A stretch of DNA of 64,000 nt from an uncultured SAR86 cluster bacterium (GCA_902540995.1 CACBOY010000001.1:62001-126000); one strand, 5' to 3'. Numbered from the stretch's first letter, positions 9,169 through 18,831 are shown. The notes: generated by a model from the letters alone, not told the origin. Numbers and translations: made by a program.

Positions 9169-9977
9169 AAATTTTTTCTTTTAATGTAAATGGCTTAAGA
9201 GCTAGACTGCACCAGATGAGTGCTTTAATTGATAAGCACTCTCCAGACATTATTTGTCTGCAAGAAACAAAAGTAGACAATGAAAACTATCCCATGGCGA
9301 GCATAAATGAATTGGGTTACAAAGCTATAATTAATGGGCAAAAAGGACATTATGGTGTGTCAACTCTCTATAAATCTGAACCTTTGGATTTTCAATTGGG
9401 CTTCCCGACTGATGAAGAGGACGCCCAATGTAGGCTAATTTCTTCAAGACACAAGTTTTCTTCTCAAGAAGTAACCATTATCAATGGGTATTTCCCTCAA
9501 GGAGAAAGCAGAGATCATCCAAAAAAATTTCCTTACAAAGAAAAGTTTTTTAAGGATCTGATGATCTATTTAAATGAGAACTTTTCTCCAGAAGACAATA
9601 TTATTATCTTGGGAGACCTAAATATTTCCCCAGAAGATATTGATATAGGTATTGGAGAAAACAATAGAAAAAGATGGCTTGCCACGGGAAAATGTAGTTT
9701 CTTACCTGAAGAAAGAGAATGGTTAGAAAATATAAAAACTTGGGGATTTTTTGATTCTTATAGAAAATTTTACCCAGATTCTAATGATAAGTTTAGCTGG
9801 TTTGATTACCGCAGCAGAGGGTTTGATGATAATCCCAAAAGAGGCTTAAGAATTGACCATCTATGGGTAACAAAACCTCTTTTAGAAATGGCAATTGAAT
9901 CTGAAATAGATTATGAAATAAGAGGTATGGAAAAGCCTTCTGATCATGCTCCGGTTTGGACTGAATTTAAAATCTAA
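9165..9977 (+). CDS. xthA: Exodeoxyribonuclease III
   Basis: A 270-residue EEP-fold AP endonuclease/3'-5' exonuclease of base-excision repair. Visible motifs: FNVNGLRARL near the N-terminus, LQETK with the metal-binding Glu near residue 34, GDLNISPEDIDIG, and the C-terminal SDHAPVWTEF containing the catalytic Asp-His. Length matches E. coli XthA (268). The ATGA overlap with prc implies coupled translation. The 3' end overlaps the convergent tadA gene by 4 nt. Confidence 0.94.
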   Translation: MKIFSFNVNGLRARLHQMSALIDKHSPDIICLQETKVDNENYPMASINELGYKAIINGQKGHYGVSTLYKSEPLDFQLGFPTDEEDAQCRLISSRHKFSSQEVTIINGYFPQGESRDHPKKFPYKEKFFKDLMIYLNENFSPEDNIIILGDLNISPEDIDIGIGENNRKRWLATGKCSFLPEEREWLENIKTWGFFDSYRKFYPDSNDKFSWFDYRSRGFDDNPKRGLRIDHLWVTKPLLEMAIESEIDYEIRGMEKPSDHAPVWTEFKI

Positions 9978-10441
9978 TTTCTCCTTTCTTGGAAAAATTT
10001 CTTTAATAACTCAGAACTTTCGGTTGCAAGAATTCCTCTTGAAACTGAAATTTTATGGTTAAAGAAACTTTCCTCTTTTAAATTCAAATTATTTATCACT
10101 ACTCCTGATTTTTGATCCTCTGTAGCAAAGATTAATCTATCTATTCGAGCATGAATGCATGCCCCAAAACACATCAAACAAGGTTCTAAAGTAACATAAA
10201 GACTGGCTCCATTGAGTCTATAATTGTCTACTTTTTTTGCAGCTTCTCTCAGCACATTCATTTCTGCATGCGCAGAAGGATCATTTTTACTTATTGATTG
10301 GTTATACGAACGAGAAATTACTACGTCGTCTTTGACTAAAACCGCACCAACCGGGACTTCTTTTTTAGAATAAGCTAATCTGGCTTCGTCTAAAGCCAAT
10401 TTCATATAAAAAAAATCCTTTTTAGTTTGGAAGTTATTCAA
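9974..10441 (-). CDS. tadA: tRNA-specific adenosine deaminase
   Basis: A 155-residue zinc deaminase that converts A34 to inosine in tRNA-Arg(ACG). The HAE motif is at residues 58-60 and the PCLMC zinc-binding motif at 87-91, followed by ARIDRLIFATEDQKSG. It starts inside the last codons of the SRPBCC gene (8-nt overlap) and converges with xthA. Confidence 0.93.
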   Translation of the reverse strand: MNNFQTKKDFFYMKLALDEARLAYSKKEVPVGAVLVKDDVVISRSYNQSISKNDPSAHAEMNVLREAAKKVDNYRLNGASLYVTLEPCLMCFGACIHARIDRLIFATEDQKSGVVINNLNLKEESFFNHKISVSRGILATESSELLKKFFQERRN

Positions 10442-10817
10442 GGATCTTTTTAATCATCTCGATGGATGATTTCATACCATCTGAAATTAATTTTTCAAAC
10501 TCATCTGGTTCAACTTCAGAGGTCCAAACTAATTTGGAGAAATTATTATCTTCAAGCACTATAACTTTGGCTAAATGGTGATTCAAAGGTGCGGGGGATT
10601 TAATCACGCTATAAGTCAAAGATTTATTTGCTTGATCCTTTTTAATGATCTTTTCCTTAATTTCTCCAACACCATCCATTTTGAAAGTCCTTACGTCGTT
10701 TTCAAGAACAATTTCGTTTGCAAAAGGAACCCAATCAGATCTCGTAACGTCTGCGAATAGTTCCCAAAGTGAATCGGCTGAACATTTAATCTGTTTTTCT
10801 ATCCTAATTTTTTTCAT
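10434..10817 (-). CDS. SRPBCC (START-like) family protein
   Basis: A 127-residue protein with the pattern of the polyketide-cyclase/SRPBCC helix-grip fold: an N-terminal IEKQIKCSADSLWELFADVTRS strand-helix, a run of beta strands, and a long C-terminal helix (SDGMKSSIEMIKKIL). Such proteins bind hydrophobic ligands in a cavity, and no catalytic residue can be assigned. It overlaps both neighbours (14 nt with the kinase-like gene, 8 nt with tadA), so it belongs to a minus-strand run. Confidence 0.7.
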   Translation of the reverse strand: MKKIRIEKQIKCSADSLWELFADVTRSDWVPFANEIVLENDVRTFKMDGVGEIKEKIIKKDQANKSLTYSVIKSPAPLNHHLAKVIVLEDNNFSKLVWTSEVEPDEFEKLISDGMKSSIEMIKKILE

Positions 10818-11874
10818 TAAATTCCTGTCTTAAGTAATTTGATACGTGATTATTGACGTGAAAATCGCTATCTAAAGGCATTATTTCATTATGAATTAAT
10901 TTTTTTGCAACTCTAATCATTATCACAGAAAATTTAAATAGACATAGTATTCGATAATAAAGGAAATTCTCAGCTGAATAACCGGTATTTTTTTCCCAAA
11001 ATTTTATCGCTTCTTCATTTGCAATTGAACCTGGAAGCTTTTCAACATTTAGCCCGTGGCTACTTACATCGTCGGTTGTAAGTCCCCAAGCTAAATCGCA
11101 TAGAGGATCTCCAATGGTTGCCATTTCCCAGTCAAGTAAACTCTTTACTTGAAAATCTTCAAAAAGTACGTTTCCTATCCTTGAGTCTCCCCAGCAAAGT
11201 TTTTTTGGATTTGGGCTTAAAGGAAGGTTTTCAGATAACCAAAGAAAAACTTCTTCTAAAAATGCATTTGTTTCTCCATCCATGCCCCATTCCATAAACG
11301 ATTTGTAGTATTGAAGATCAGACTTTAGATGAGAGCTTTCATTGCTTCTCTTATCGATCATACTCAATTCTAAATCTTCATAATTTATTTTATGAAAAGA
11401 TACTAAGTTTTCTAACCAGCCAAACCAAACTGATCTAATTTGATCTGGAGAAGCTTTCCCCATCATACCTTCAGGATCCATATGATATGGCGGATTATCG
11501 GAAGGCGCCTCTCCGCTAACATATTTCATTACATAAAATTCTGATCCAATAATTTCTTCATTTTGTTCAAAAAATAAAATTTCCGGCACAGGAAATTTTA
11601 GTTGTTTTAATTGCTTCATGATTTCGACTTGCAACCCGAGATCATATTCAGGAAATACTTGAAAACCGGTTGGCTTTATCCTCAAGACTATATCCTCTTC
11701 AATGTTTTTCCCTAAAATTTTGCAAGAGAAAGTTTCATTTGAAAAACCGCTTGCCTCAGATGATTCGTGCGGCTGGATAGAAATATTATGTTTCTTATAA
11801 CGCTCTTTAGTTTCGAGCCAGTTTTTAAAAATTAATAATTTTTTTTGAAAATTTTTTTCTGAAGAAACAGGCAT
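10804..11874 (-). CDS. Phosphotransferase (APH/ACAD10-like kinase) family protein
   Basis: A 356-residue protein-kinase-like phosphotransferase. An N-lobe with glycine-rich and EDIVLRIKP segments is followed by the catalytic loop CWGDSRIGNVL near 238. The metal-binding LLDWEMATIGDPLCDLAW follows. This family resembles the phosphotransferase domain of ACAD10/11 that acts on hydroxyacyl substrates linked to fatty-acid degradation. A link to the many acyl-CoA genes in this window is inference. It lies 2 nt after the next gene upstream, probably in one operon. Confidence 0.8.
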   Translation of the reverse strand: MPVSSEKNFQKKLLIFKNWLETKERYKKHNISIQPHESSEASGFSNETFSCKILGKNIEEDIVLRIKPTGFQVFPEYDLGLQVEIMKQLKQLKFPVPEILFFEQNEEIIGSEFYVMKYVSGEAPSDNPPYHMDPEGMMGKASPDQIRSVWFGWLENLVSFHKINYEDLELSMIDKRSNESSHLKSDLQYYKSFMEWGMDGETNAFLEEVFLWLSENLPLSPNPKKLCWGDSRIGNVLFEDFQVKSLLDWEMATIGDPLCDLAWGLTTDDVSSHGLNVEKLPGSIANEEAIKFWEKNTGYSAENFLYYRILCLFKFSVIMIRVAKKLIHNEIMPLDSDFHVNNHVSNYLRQEFNEKN

Positions 11875-11876
11875 TA

Positions 11877-12974
11877 TTAGGGTTTATCGAAAAGATCTTT
11901 AAACCCACTAGGCTCGTGAGGTCCCAAAAACAATTGTTCTAAAACACCTCGACCTTGAAGCTCTTTTTCTGGAGTCTTAAGCTTAACTCCACACAATGAT
12001 TGAATATGAAGAAATGGCGGATCTTGAGGATCATCATTTAAATCATAGGTGTCATAGTGAGTTTCTAATTCTCCTTTGAATTGGCCATGACCCCAATCAG
12101 GATGCATGTATCCTAAACCACACATAAACATATTTACTTCAGGCGTAATTTGAAATTCAAATAAATCCTCTTGTGAAGTTTTTAAGTTCAAAGATAAAGA
12201 TTCAACTCTTCTTGTTTTGGGTTTATATGAAATAGACTTTTGATGAGAGACAAAATTGGATTGTTCTTTTCCATCATCGAATTGAATTTTTGCGAAAGCA
12301 TTGTCAGCTTCTCCTTTTTCGTTATCAATGTAATAAATGTGTGTCGCTAAATCATCAAAATGAACAGGAGCCCAAAGCCAAAAAAATTGGGGCATTTCAA
12401 AAGGCACCATAGGTTGACTATCTCCTGCGCCAACAGGTCTAACTCCCCAAGATCTATCTCTAGTTCCTACAAACTCTTTTGGCGATATTTTGACAACTTC
12501 ATCTTTTATTTTTATTTCCCCAGACCAATTTCCATGCTGGGTTAACCTGCAGGTATCCATTATTTTTCTAGGACCATTAAAAAGAGTCATGTTTGGCTCC
12601 TGCATGGGTTCAAATCTTTTGGTAAATTCTAGCTTTGCTGTAATGTCTGAATCATTATTTGTAAGTTCGACTGAGAGCTTTTCTAAAGGCTCAAGAACTT
12701 TAACTTCAATAGGGCCCACTTTTGTATTAAGTCTCTCAAGCCCTAGAATTCTTGAAGTTCTTATATTATGTTGCTTTCCGTCAACTGCTAAAGTGAAAGA
12801 AGCATCCATGATATTCAAATTAGGATACAAACAAAGTACAGCAGCAAAATAAAAATCTTCTTTTTTAGAATATCCATTAAAAAAATAACGATCATAAAAA
12901 TTTCTTTCTGTACCGACTTCTGAAACAGGATGAGGTAGTTGGTGTATTGGATAGTCGTCTGCTTTAGTAATCAT
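11877..12974 (-). CDS. DUF7064/DUF7065-like (AttH/lipocalin-type) protein of unknown function
   Basis: A 365-residue cytoplasmic protein without signal peptide. It contains repeated beta-rich segments and the conserved-looking blocks EFVGTRDRSWGVRPVG, FEMPQFFWLWAPVHFDD and HYDTYDLNDDPQDPPFLHIQSLCG. These recall proteins annotated DUF7064/DUF7065, related to the AttH/CrtC lipocalin-like fold, and often found beside acyl-CoA metabolism genes. I recognise the family type rather than a function. It probably forms an operon with the phosphotransferase 2 nt downstream. Confidence 0.55.
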   Translation of the reverse strand: MITKADDYPIHQLPHPVSEVGTERNFYDRYFFNGYSKKEDFYFAAVLCLYPNLNIMDASFTLAVDGKQHNIRTSRILGLERLNTKVGPIEVKVLEPLEKLSVELTNNDSDITAKLEFTKRFEPMQEPNMTLFNGPRKIMDTCRLTQHGNWSGEIKIKDEVVKISPKEFVGTRDRSWGVRPVGAGDSQPMVPFEMPQFFWLWAPVHFDDLATHIYYIDNEKGEADNAFAKIQFDDGKEQSNFVSHQKSISYKPKTRRVESLSLNLKTSQEDLFEFQITPEVNMFMCGLGYMHPDWGHGQFKGELETHYDTYDLNDDPQDPPFLHIQSLCGVKLKTPEKELQGRGVLEQLFLGPHEPSGFKDLFDKP

Positions 12975-12987
12975 CTTTTTGATTAAA

Positions 12988-13530
12988 TTATTTGGAAAAA
13001 CTCATCGAAGCAATATCAATGTCCATATCAAAATCCCTTCCAGAAGCTTCAACACCAATAAGTTTTATTTTACTAGGATTGAGATTCCTTTTTTTTGGAC
13101 TTTTATTACTGTAACGAATGAATTCAGTGAATTCAATTTCAAAATCTTGCCATTCATTAGTAACTTCAAATTCACCGAGATATCTCACCCAAGGAAAGAT
13201 CGAGCCTTTGGTTTTAATATGGATAAAATATTTTTCGTTATTTCCTCTTGCCTTGAATTTCACTTTAGAAAAATCACTCAAGTTATTTGCATCAATTTCT
13301 TTCCTAAACATTAAGAACCCTCCGCCATCGGTAGATACATTTCCTTGTGCAGAGATAAAATCAAAATTTTCATCTGTAGATTCTTTTAATACCATGTAAC
13401 CATCTGATTTGCCTCCCATGACCTGATCTTTTACAAACCGCCAGGCATCTATATCGACATTTTTTTTTGGCAGAATTTCAAAAGAAAGCATATTAAAAGA
13501 CAAAAAGACTGATAAAAAATATTTCAGCAT
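12988..13530 (-). CDS. CIA30 family protein, exported
   Basis: A 180-residue protein. A hydrophobic N-terminus (residues 1-17) suggests export. The body matches the CIA30 (complex I intermediate-associated protein 30) carbohydrate-binding-like beta sandwich: AWRFVKDQVMGGKSDGYM near 30, GNVSTDGGGFLMFRKEI, VKFKARGNNEKYFIHIKT and a C-terminal IKLIGVEASGRD block. The bacterial role is unknown. It sits 3 nt downstream of def on the same strand. Confidence 0.75.
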   Translation of the reverse strand: MLKYFLSVFLSFNMLSFEILPKKNVDIDAWRFVKDQVMGGKSDGYMVLKESTDENFDFISAQGNVSTDGGGFLMFRKEIDANNLSDFSKVKFKARGNNEKYFIHIKTKGSIFPWVRYLGEFEVTNEWQDFEIEFTEFIRYSNKSPKKRNLNPSKIKLIGVEASGRDFDMDIDIASMSFSK

Positions 13531-13533
13531 AAT

Positions 13534-14094
13534 TTAGTCTAAAAGTTTTTCTGACGCTATATTTGTTAATTCTTCTTCAAAAACTAAATCCTTTGTAGAA
13601 TTAAGTCTATCCACGTAAAGAAATCCAAACAAATGATCAAGTTCATGCTGGAATACTGTTGCTAAGAAATCTTCAACTACCACTTCTTTTTCAACAGCAT
13701 TTTCGTTGAGATATTTAATTTTAAGCTTTCGCGGCCTTTCAACATAACCTCTTAAGCCAGGAACACTTAAACAGCCCTCCCAAAAGCCTTGTTTTTGTTC
13801 GTCAATTACTTCTAGTTTTGGATTAAATATGACAAATTCTTCAGAATTTTCTAAATTGTCGTATCTCTCAGAGTCGCTTTCCAATTTTATAACCGCTAAC
13901 TGGATAGAAATTCCTATTTGGGGTGCAGCTAGGCCAATTCCACCAGCGTTTTTCATAACATCCCACATTTTAGGGATTAATGCTTGTATTTCCGAAGATA
14001 AAATTTCTTCTTTGGTAAGTTCTCTAGCAGTTTGCCTTAAAATAGGATTGCCTAATTTTAAGATTTCAAACTCGTTTTCAGTGATTTTTGTCAT
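13534..14094 (-). CDS. def: Peptide deformylase
   Basis: A 186-residue metalloenzyme that removes the formyl group from nascent N-terminal Met. All three motifs are present: GIGLAAPQIG near 54, EGCLSVPG near 106 and the QHELDHLFG metal-binding helix near 148. The usual fmt partner is not adjacent. The C-terminal tail (SEKLLD) is slightly longer than in E. coli (169). Confidence 0.93.
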   Translation of the reverse strand: MTKITENEFEILKLGNPILRQTARELTKEEILSSEIQALIPKMWDVMKNAGGIGLAAPQIGISIQLAVIKLESDSERYDNLENSEEFVIFNPKLEVIDEQKQGFWEGCLSVPGLRGYVERPRKLKIKYLNENAVEKEVVVEDFLATVFQHELDHLFGFLYVDRLNSTKDLVFEEELTNIASEKLLD

Positions 14095-14136
14095 AAAAAT
14101 ACCAATTTTTATTGTTTAATTTAGCTTTCACTAAAA

Positions 14137-14165
14137 TTGACTTAAGTTTTTAAAGGTCTTAAACT
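14137..14165 (+). promoter_or_regulatory. Candidate sigma-70 promoter for the lipoprotein gene
   Basis: TTGACT at 14137 and TAAACT at 14160 are separated by 17 bases, close to the -35/-10 consensus. The predicted transcript would begin near 14172 and carry a TAGGAGA ribosome-binding site a few bases before the ATG at 14208. Position relative to the gene supports it; no experimental data. Confidence 0.45.
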
Positions 14166-14207
14166 TGCCGTCGTAAAGGCATATTAAGTGTCTTAGGAGA
14201 ATTATCA

Positions 14208-14699
14208 ATGATTTTAACTAATTTAAAGAACTTATTTGGTCAATTTTCAAAACTATTTGCTTCAGTGGCTCTATTAGTTTTAGTTGGTTGCTCAAGCACT
14301 CCTTTTATGCAGAACAATATTGTTGCAACAAAGTATCTTTTGGACAATTTTGTTGAAGATGCCGGTGGAAAAGGACAAGTAAATGCTGAAACTTATCATT
14401 GGGAAGTTGATGCTACAACATTAGGCTGTGCTGAACTTCAGGCTGAAAGAATCAGGCATTCTGCTTTAATTGATAGTGTTGCAGAAAAAGTAATTGAAAA
14501 TTCCTCAAGATCTACAAGTTATGCATCTTATGGCCTTGAAATGCATGATCCTACTGCCGGAACAAGTTTCATTGGTGTTAAGTCTACAGGTTTAAATCCT
14601 GAAGTAGCGGAGTACAGAAAATTAAAATTAGCTGTAGAAAAATTAAAATCCGCTTCAATTGATAAATGTACTTCTGCTGAAGTAATGAGAACCCCTTAA
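14208..14699 (+). CDS. Hypothetical lipoprotein
   Basis: A 163-residue protein with a lipoprotein signal: charged N-terminus, hydrophobic core and a lipobox LVGC with Cys28. The mature part has no motif I recognise. It holds two further Cys (GCAEL and KCTSAEV) that could pair in the periplasm. A strong ribosome-binding site and a plausible sigma-70 promoter precede it. It stands alone between divergent def and the convergent carboxyltransferase gene, so it is probably monocistronic. Confidence 0.75.
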   Translation: MILTNLKNLFGQFSKLFASVALLVLVGCSSTPFMQNNIVATKYLLDNFVEDAGGKGQVNAETYHWEVDATTLGCAELQAERIRHSALIDSVAEKVIENSSRSTSYASYGLEMHDPTAGTSFIGVKSTGLNPEVAEYRKLKLAVEKLKSASIDKCTSAEVMRTP

Positions 14700-14712
14700 T
14701 TTAGGGAAAAAT

Positions 14713-16227
14713 TTAACCAGTTTCCAAAGCTTTTATAATTATCGACCTAGTATCTGCTGGGTCGATAACTGCATCTATCTCTAATTGGGTGGCCGCCTCT
14801 AACGCTTTTCCAGCATCGTACATTTTTTGGACAAGCGTATTGAATAATTCTTCTCTTTCATTTTCATCTTCGACAGCTTCCAGCTCTTTTTTATAACCTA
14901 GTTTTACTGCTCCTTCTAAGCCCATTCCGCCAAATTCTCCAGTTGGCCAAGAAGCGGTGAAAATAGGTATATAAAAACTTCCTCCAACCATAGCCATTGC
15001 ACCCAATCCATAGCCTTTTCTTAAAAAGATTGCTACGAGAGGAACTGAGATATTTGCTCCTGCATTAAAAAGGCTGCCCATTTTCCTTACAGCTCCTTCT
15101 CTTTCGCTATCAACGCCAACCATAAAGCCAGGAGTGTCTGCTAAAGAAACTATTGGAAGATTATGTTCATTACAAATCGAAATAAACTGTCCAGCTTTTT
15201 CAGCTGAAGTTGCATCTACAGCTCCACCCAAATGCTGACAATCGTTTGCAATAAGAGCAACTGGTTTACCTTCTAATCTCATAAAGCCAGTAATTACACT
15301 TCGGCCATAGATTTTTCTTACTTCCAGAAAAGAATCTTTATCAGCAATGGTTTCTATAATATCTCTTACTGAGTAAGCCATTCTTCTATTTTCTGGAATG
15401 AGGTTTCTTAAAATTGACTGGTCCTTAGTTTCCCATTTATTTAGACTTCCCTGAAAATAAGAGAGTAATTTCTTCGCAAAGCTTGTTGCATCTGCTTCGT
15501 CTTCTGCAAGGTAATCGATTACACCAAATTTTTCTTGCTCTTCAGCTGGGCCAATATCTTTTGGATTAACCTTGCCAAGTCCTCCTCCTTCTATCATTGC
15601 GGGGCCTGCCATTCCCAACCAAGAATTTTTTGTAGAAATGCAAAAATCAGCAGTTCCAAATAATGCAGCATTACCAGCGAAACAATAACCATTATTGACA
15701 GCAATTCTAAGACTTTTTCCTTTTAATTTAGCCCAATTACTAAAAGAAGGAATTTGTAATCCTGCAAATTGAACATGTACATCCGTATCGCCTGGCCTTC
15801 CTCCGCCTCCTTCTGTATACATTACGACGGGTAAATTTTGTTTTTCGGCTGTCTCGCAAATCCTATCTAATTTTTTGTGGTGATAATAACCTTGAGTTCC
15901 TGCTAAGACTGAATAGTCATTGATGATTATTGCCGAAAGAGCTTTTTTAGCATCTAAGATTTCACTATTTATTTTACCAAATCCAGTAATTATTCCATCA
16001 GCAGCCGTTTCGGTTCTTAACTCTTCGAGTTCCCTTCTACTTTTTTGCGCTGCAATAGCAAGCTGGCCATATTCCACAAAAGAATCTTTATCCACTAAAT
16101 CATCAAGATTTTCTCTGGCTGTTCTGTAGCCTTTTTCGTATCTCTTCTCCCTAGCAGCTAATCTTTCTTCATCCAGAGTTTTAGATAATCTATTGTGGAG
16201 TTCTATGAGCTCTGATCTAGTTTTCAA
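14713..16227 (-). CDS. Acyl-CoA carboxylase carboxyltransferase subunit
   Basis: A 504-residue biotin-dependent carboxyltransferase of the propionyl-/methylcrotonyl-CoA carboxylase beta type. Crotonase-like halves are visible: N-terminal VMYTEGGGGRPGDTD and GNAALFGTADFCISTKNSWLGMAGPAMIEGGGLG; C-terminal IANDCQHLGGAVDATSAEKAGQF and LADTPGFMVGVDSE. It transfers a carboxyl group from carboxybiotin to an acyl-CoA. No biotin carboxylase/BCCP alpha subunit is visible in the window, so its partner must be elsewhere. The start lies 1 nt after the next gene upstream on this strand. Confidence 0.85.
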   Translation of the reverse strand: MKTRSELIELHNRLSKTLDEERLAAREKRYEKGYRTARENLDDLVDKDSFVEYGQLAIAAQKSRRELEELRTETAADGIITGFGKINSEILDAKKALSAIIINDYSVLAGTQGYYHHKKLDRICETAEKQNLPVVMYTEGGGGRPGDTDVHVQFAGLQIPSFSNWAKLKGKSLRIAVNNGYCFAGNAALFGTADFCISTKNSWLGMAGPAMIEGGGLGKVNPKDIGPAEEQEKFGVIDYLAEDEADATSFAKKLLSYFQGSLNKWETKDQSILRNLIPENRRMAYSVRDIIETIADKDSFLEVRKIYGRSVITGFMRLEGKPVALIANDCQHLGGAVDATSAEKAGQFISICNEHNLPIVSLADTPGFMVGVDSEREGAVRKMGSLFNAGANISVPLVAIFLRKGYGLGAMAMVGGSFYIPIFTASWPTGEFGGMGLEGAVKLGYKKELEAVEDENEREELFNTLVQKMYDAGKALEAATQLEIDAVIDPADTRSIIIKALETG

Positions 16228-16228
16228 C

Positions 16229-17224
16229 TTAAATTACCTCAAAATAAAAGGCTGCCGGTTCATGTTTTGCATTTAAATGAGGGCATACTTTCTTAAGTTC
16301 CTCAAAATAATCTTTTGCAAGATAATTTAAAGAAGCAATCACTCTATATCTATTTGAGTTAGAAAGCAGAGTTTCCAATAAATATTGTTCATTCCAAAAC
16401 TTTACATCTGTTTTTAGCCAAGTTTCCGGATAGTCTCTTGGAGAAAAAATATCATGTACATGAACAAATACACCGGGATTCAGCATAGGTATTACCTCAA
16501 GGTATTCATAAAGAACATCTCCTTGCGGTCTGATCATATGAGAAGAATCAATGAATAGAAAGTCTCCATCAGATAATTCTTTTGTCCAATCTAATGAGGT
16601 TTGTTCTAATTTTGACCTTAAAATTTTTATATGTTCGGTGCTTTTAAGCCAGGGTTTGTAAGGTTCAATACAAGTAAATTTTGGATTTGAACCTTCCTTT
16701 ATATTGAGTTTTAAAGCAGCTTCGATTACTTTTGTAGAGTTTCCACTGCCTATTTCTATAATCTTTGAAGGTTTTTTTAATCTTAAAAAGTTAAATAAAA
16801 TCTCGGCATCTCCAGCTCCATATGAACCATTGGTAATAGAAAAACTTCTTAGTGTTTTTAAGTTGGCTTCGCTATCTAAAAAAGACTGAAAATCTTTTTG
16901 GAATTTAAAACTTTTTAAAAGATCTAGTTGTTCTTGTTCTCGAAAATTAATTGAGGGTAGATTTCTAATTTTTGAAAAATCCTCGGTAAGAGTTTTATGA
17001 TTAAAAAAGGGCTCATAAAAATGATCTATTATAGGAAATACACCGATTTTTTTTAAAAGATTTGTATTTATGGGAAATCTCTTAGAACCTACTTTTCTGT
17101 AGAACTTAAGAAATATCCCTGAGAAAAAAATTATAGGAATTAAGATTAAATCTAGAAGAAATGAAATAGGCTTGCCTAATATCTGTAAAAAAGGAATTAA
17201 TTTATTTTTTATCCAGCGTCCCAT
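16229..17224 (-). CDS. Membrane-anchored class I SAM methyltransferase-like protein
   Basis: A 331-residue protein. A basic N-terminus and hydrophobic segment (about residues 12-40) suggest membrane anchoring. The central IIEIGSGNSTKVIEAAL (near 155) is the SAM-binding motif I, followed by FTCIEPYKPWL and a GDFLFIDSSHMIRPQGD acidic block as in Methyltransf_24/cephalosporin-hydroxylase-like proteins. Substrate unknown. It is adjacent to the carboxyltransferase by 1 nt. Confidence 0.7.
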   Translation of the reverse strand: MGRWIKNKLIPFLQILGKPISFLLDLILIPIIFFSGIFLKFYRKVGSKRFPINTNLLKKIGVFPIIDHFYEPFFNHKTLTEDFSKIRNLPSINFREQEQLDLLKSFKFQKDFQSFLDSEANLKTLRSFSITNGSYGAGDAEILFNFLRLKKPSKIIEIGSGNSTKVIEAALKLNIKEGSNPKFTCIEPYKPWLKSTEHIKILRSKLEQTSLDWTKELSDGDFLFIDSSHMIRPQGDVLYEYLEVIPMLNPGVFVHVHDIFSPRDYPETWLKTDVKFWNEQYLLETLLSNSNRYRVIASLNYLAKDYFEELKKVCPHLNAKHEPAAFYFEVI

Positions 17225-17289
17225 TTAAAAATTAACATCTTGAGTTTGAATATAAATCCTCAGGTTTGTAAAAGACATATTATTAGAAT

Positions 17290-18831
17290 TTAGGAAATTA
17301 AAGGGGCAGATTTCCCAAGTTTATTTTCTCTTAAAGTTCTTTTTAAAACTTTCCCTGTAGCGTTTCTTGGTAAAGCATCTATGAACTCTACACTCTTTGG
17401 TATTTTGAATTTTGCTAAGTTCTTTAGACAATGATTAATGATATCCTCGCCAGATAAATTTTCACTAGGCTTTAGTGCAATAAAAGCAAGACCAACTTCT
17501 CCCCACTTTTCATCAGGTATACCTATGATTGCAGCTTCAGCAATTTGAGGTAATTGATAAAGCACATTTTCTACTTCAGCTGGATATACATTTTCTCCAC
17601 CAGAGATGTACATATCCTTTTGACGGTCAACTATGTAGATGAAACCTTCGTCATCCATTTGTGCAGCATCTCCTGTCTTTAACCAGCCATCCACAAAAGA
17701 ATTTTTTGTTGCTTCCTCATTATTCCAATATCCTGGTGTGATATTGGGACCTTTGATAAGTATTTCTCCTACTTCACCTTGCTTTACTTCATTACCCTTT
17801 TCATCGACTATTTTTACCTCTGTATGTAACAAAGGTTTTCCTGCTGAACCAATTTTTCTCGCAGCATCATCACCAGATAATCCAATTCCGCCAGGGCTGG
17901 TTTCTGTCATTCCCCAACCTTGCCATAGTTCTACGCCCTTATTTTGCCAAGTCTCTATGATGACTTCAGCGCATGGTGCTCCACCTACACCGGCTCCTTC
18001 AATTTTTGAAAAATCTGTTGTCGCAAAATTTGGATGTTGCATCATAAACTGGAAAGGTGCAGGCACAGCAAAAAAATGTGTAATTCCAAAATCAGGGTTG
18101 TTAATAATTTCCAAAGCTTTTCCTGGATCAAACTCTTTCATCAAAACTATTTGTCCGCCATTGTGCAAAATTGGATTTGCGTAACAGTTCATGCCGCCTG
18201 TGTGAAATAATGGCAAAACAACAAGTTGAATTGTTTTATCAGTAATTCTTGCAGTAGCTCCTAAATTTACAGTATTGAAAAATTGCATTTGATGATTGAT
18301 CATGGCGCCTTTAGGATGACCAGTCGTACCGGAGGTATACATCAACATAATTAAGTCATCATGATTGGTTTCTACGGTTTCAAAATTATTATTTTCTAAA
18401 ATAGCTTGTTCATATTCACTGCCAAAGTTGTTCTCTTCTAACATCAAAGAGTTTTTTATTCCGCAATCTTTTATAAGTTCTTGAGCAATATCCTTAAACT
18501 CAACAGAATAAATTAAACACATTGGCTTGCTATCATTCAAAATGTATTCAAGTTCTGGCTTTGTTAGCCTCCAGTTAAGAGGTAATTCAACACCGCCAAT
18601 TTTTCCGCAAGCAAATTCAAGTTCAAAAACTTCGGCACAGTTATGGACTAAGATCGCAACTCGATCTCCTTTTTTTAAACCTTTTTTTTGCAACCATCCC
18701 GCCAATGATTTAGATCTTTGATTCAACTCATAATAAGAGGTTTCTCGACCACTTGAGATCTCTTTGATAGCAATTTTTTTTGGCCTAAAGTTAGATTGAT
18801 ACTCTACCCAGTCGTAATATTTTACAGTCAT
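17290..18831 (-). CDS. AMP-dependent acyl-CoA synthetase/ligase
   Basis: A 513-residue ANL-superfamily enzyme. The AMP-binding P-loop LMYTSGTTGHPKGAM is near residue 168, with GWGMTETSPGG in the middle. DGWLKTGDAAQMDDEGFIYIVDRQKDMYISGG forms the hinge, and the C-terminal PRNATGKVLKRTLRE contains the catalytic Lys. It activates a carboxylic acid to acyl-AMP and then acyl-CoA. Context favours a fatty or aromatic acid, but specificity is unknown. Confidence 0.9.
   Translation of the reverse strand: MTVKYYDWVEYQSNFRPKKIAIKEISSGRETSYYELNQRSKSLAGWLQKKGLKKGDRVAILVHNCAEVFELEFACGKIGGVELPLNWRLTKPELEYILNDSKPMCLIYSVEFKDIAQELIKDCGIKNSLMLEENNFGSEYEQAILENNNFETVETNHDDLIMLMYTSGTTGHPKGAMINHQMQFFNTVNLGATARITDKTIQLVVLPLFHTGGMNCYANPILHNGGQIVLMKEFDPGKALEIINNPDFGITHFFAVPAPFQFMMQHPNFATTDFSKIEGAGVGGAPCAEVIIETWQNKGVELWQGWGMTETSPGGIGLSGDDAARKIGSAGKPLLHTEVKIVDEKGNEVKQGEVGEILIKGPNITPGYWNNEEATKNSFVDGWLKTGDAAQMDDEGFIYIVDRQKDMYISGGENVYPAEVENVLYQLPQIAEAAIIGIPDEKWGEVGLAFIALKPSENLSGEDIINHCLKNLAKFKIPKSVEFIDALPRNATGKVLKRTLRENKLGKSAPLIS

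Noticed and set aside
17639-18184. 181-codon plus-strand ORF inside the acyl-CoA synthetase gene
   Set aside because: It is antisense to a clearly recognised gene with intact motifs, and its own translation has no domain or ribosome-binding site.
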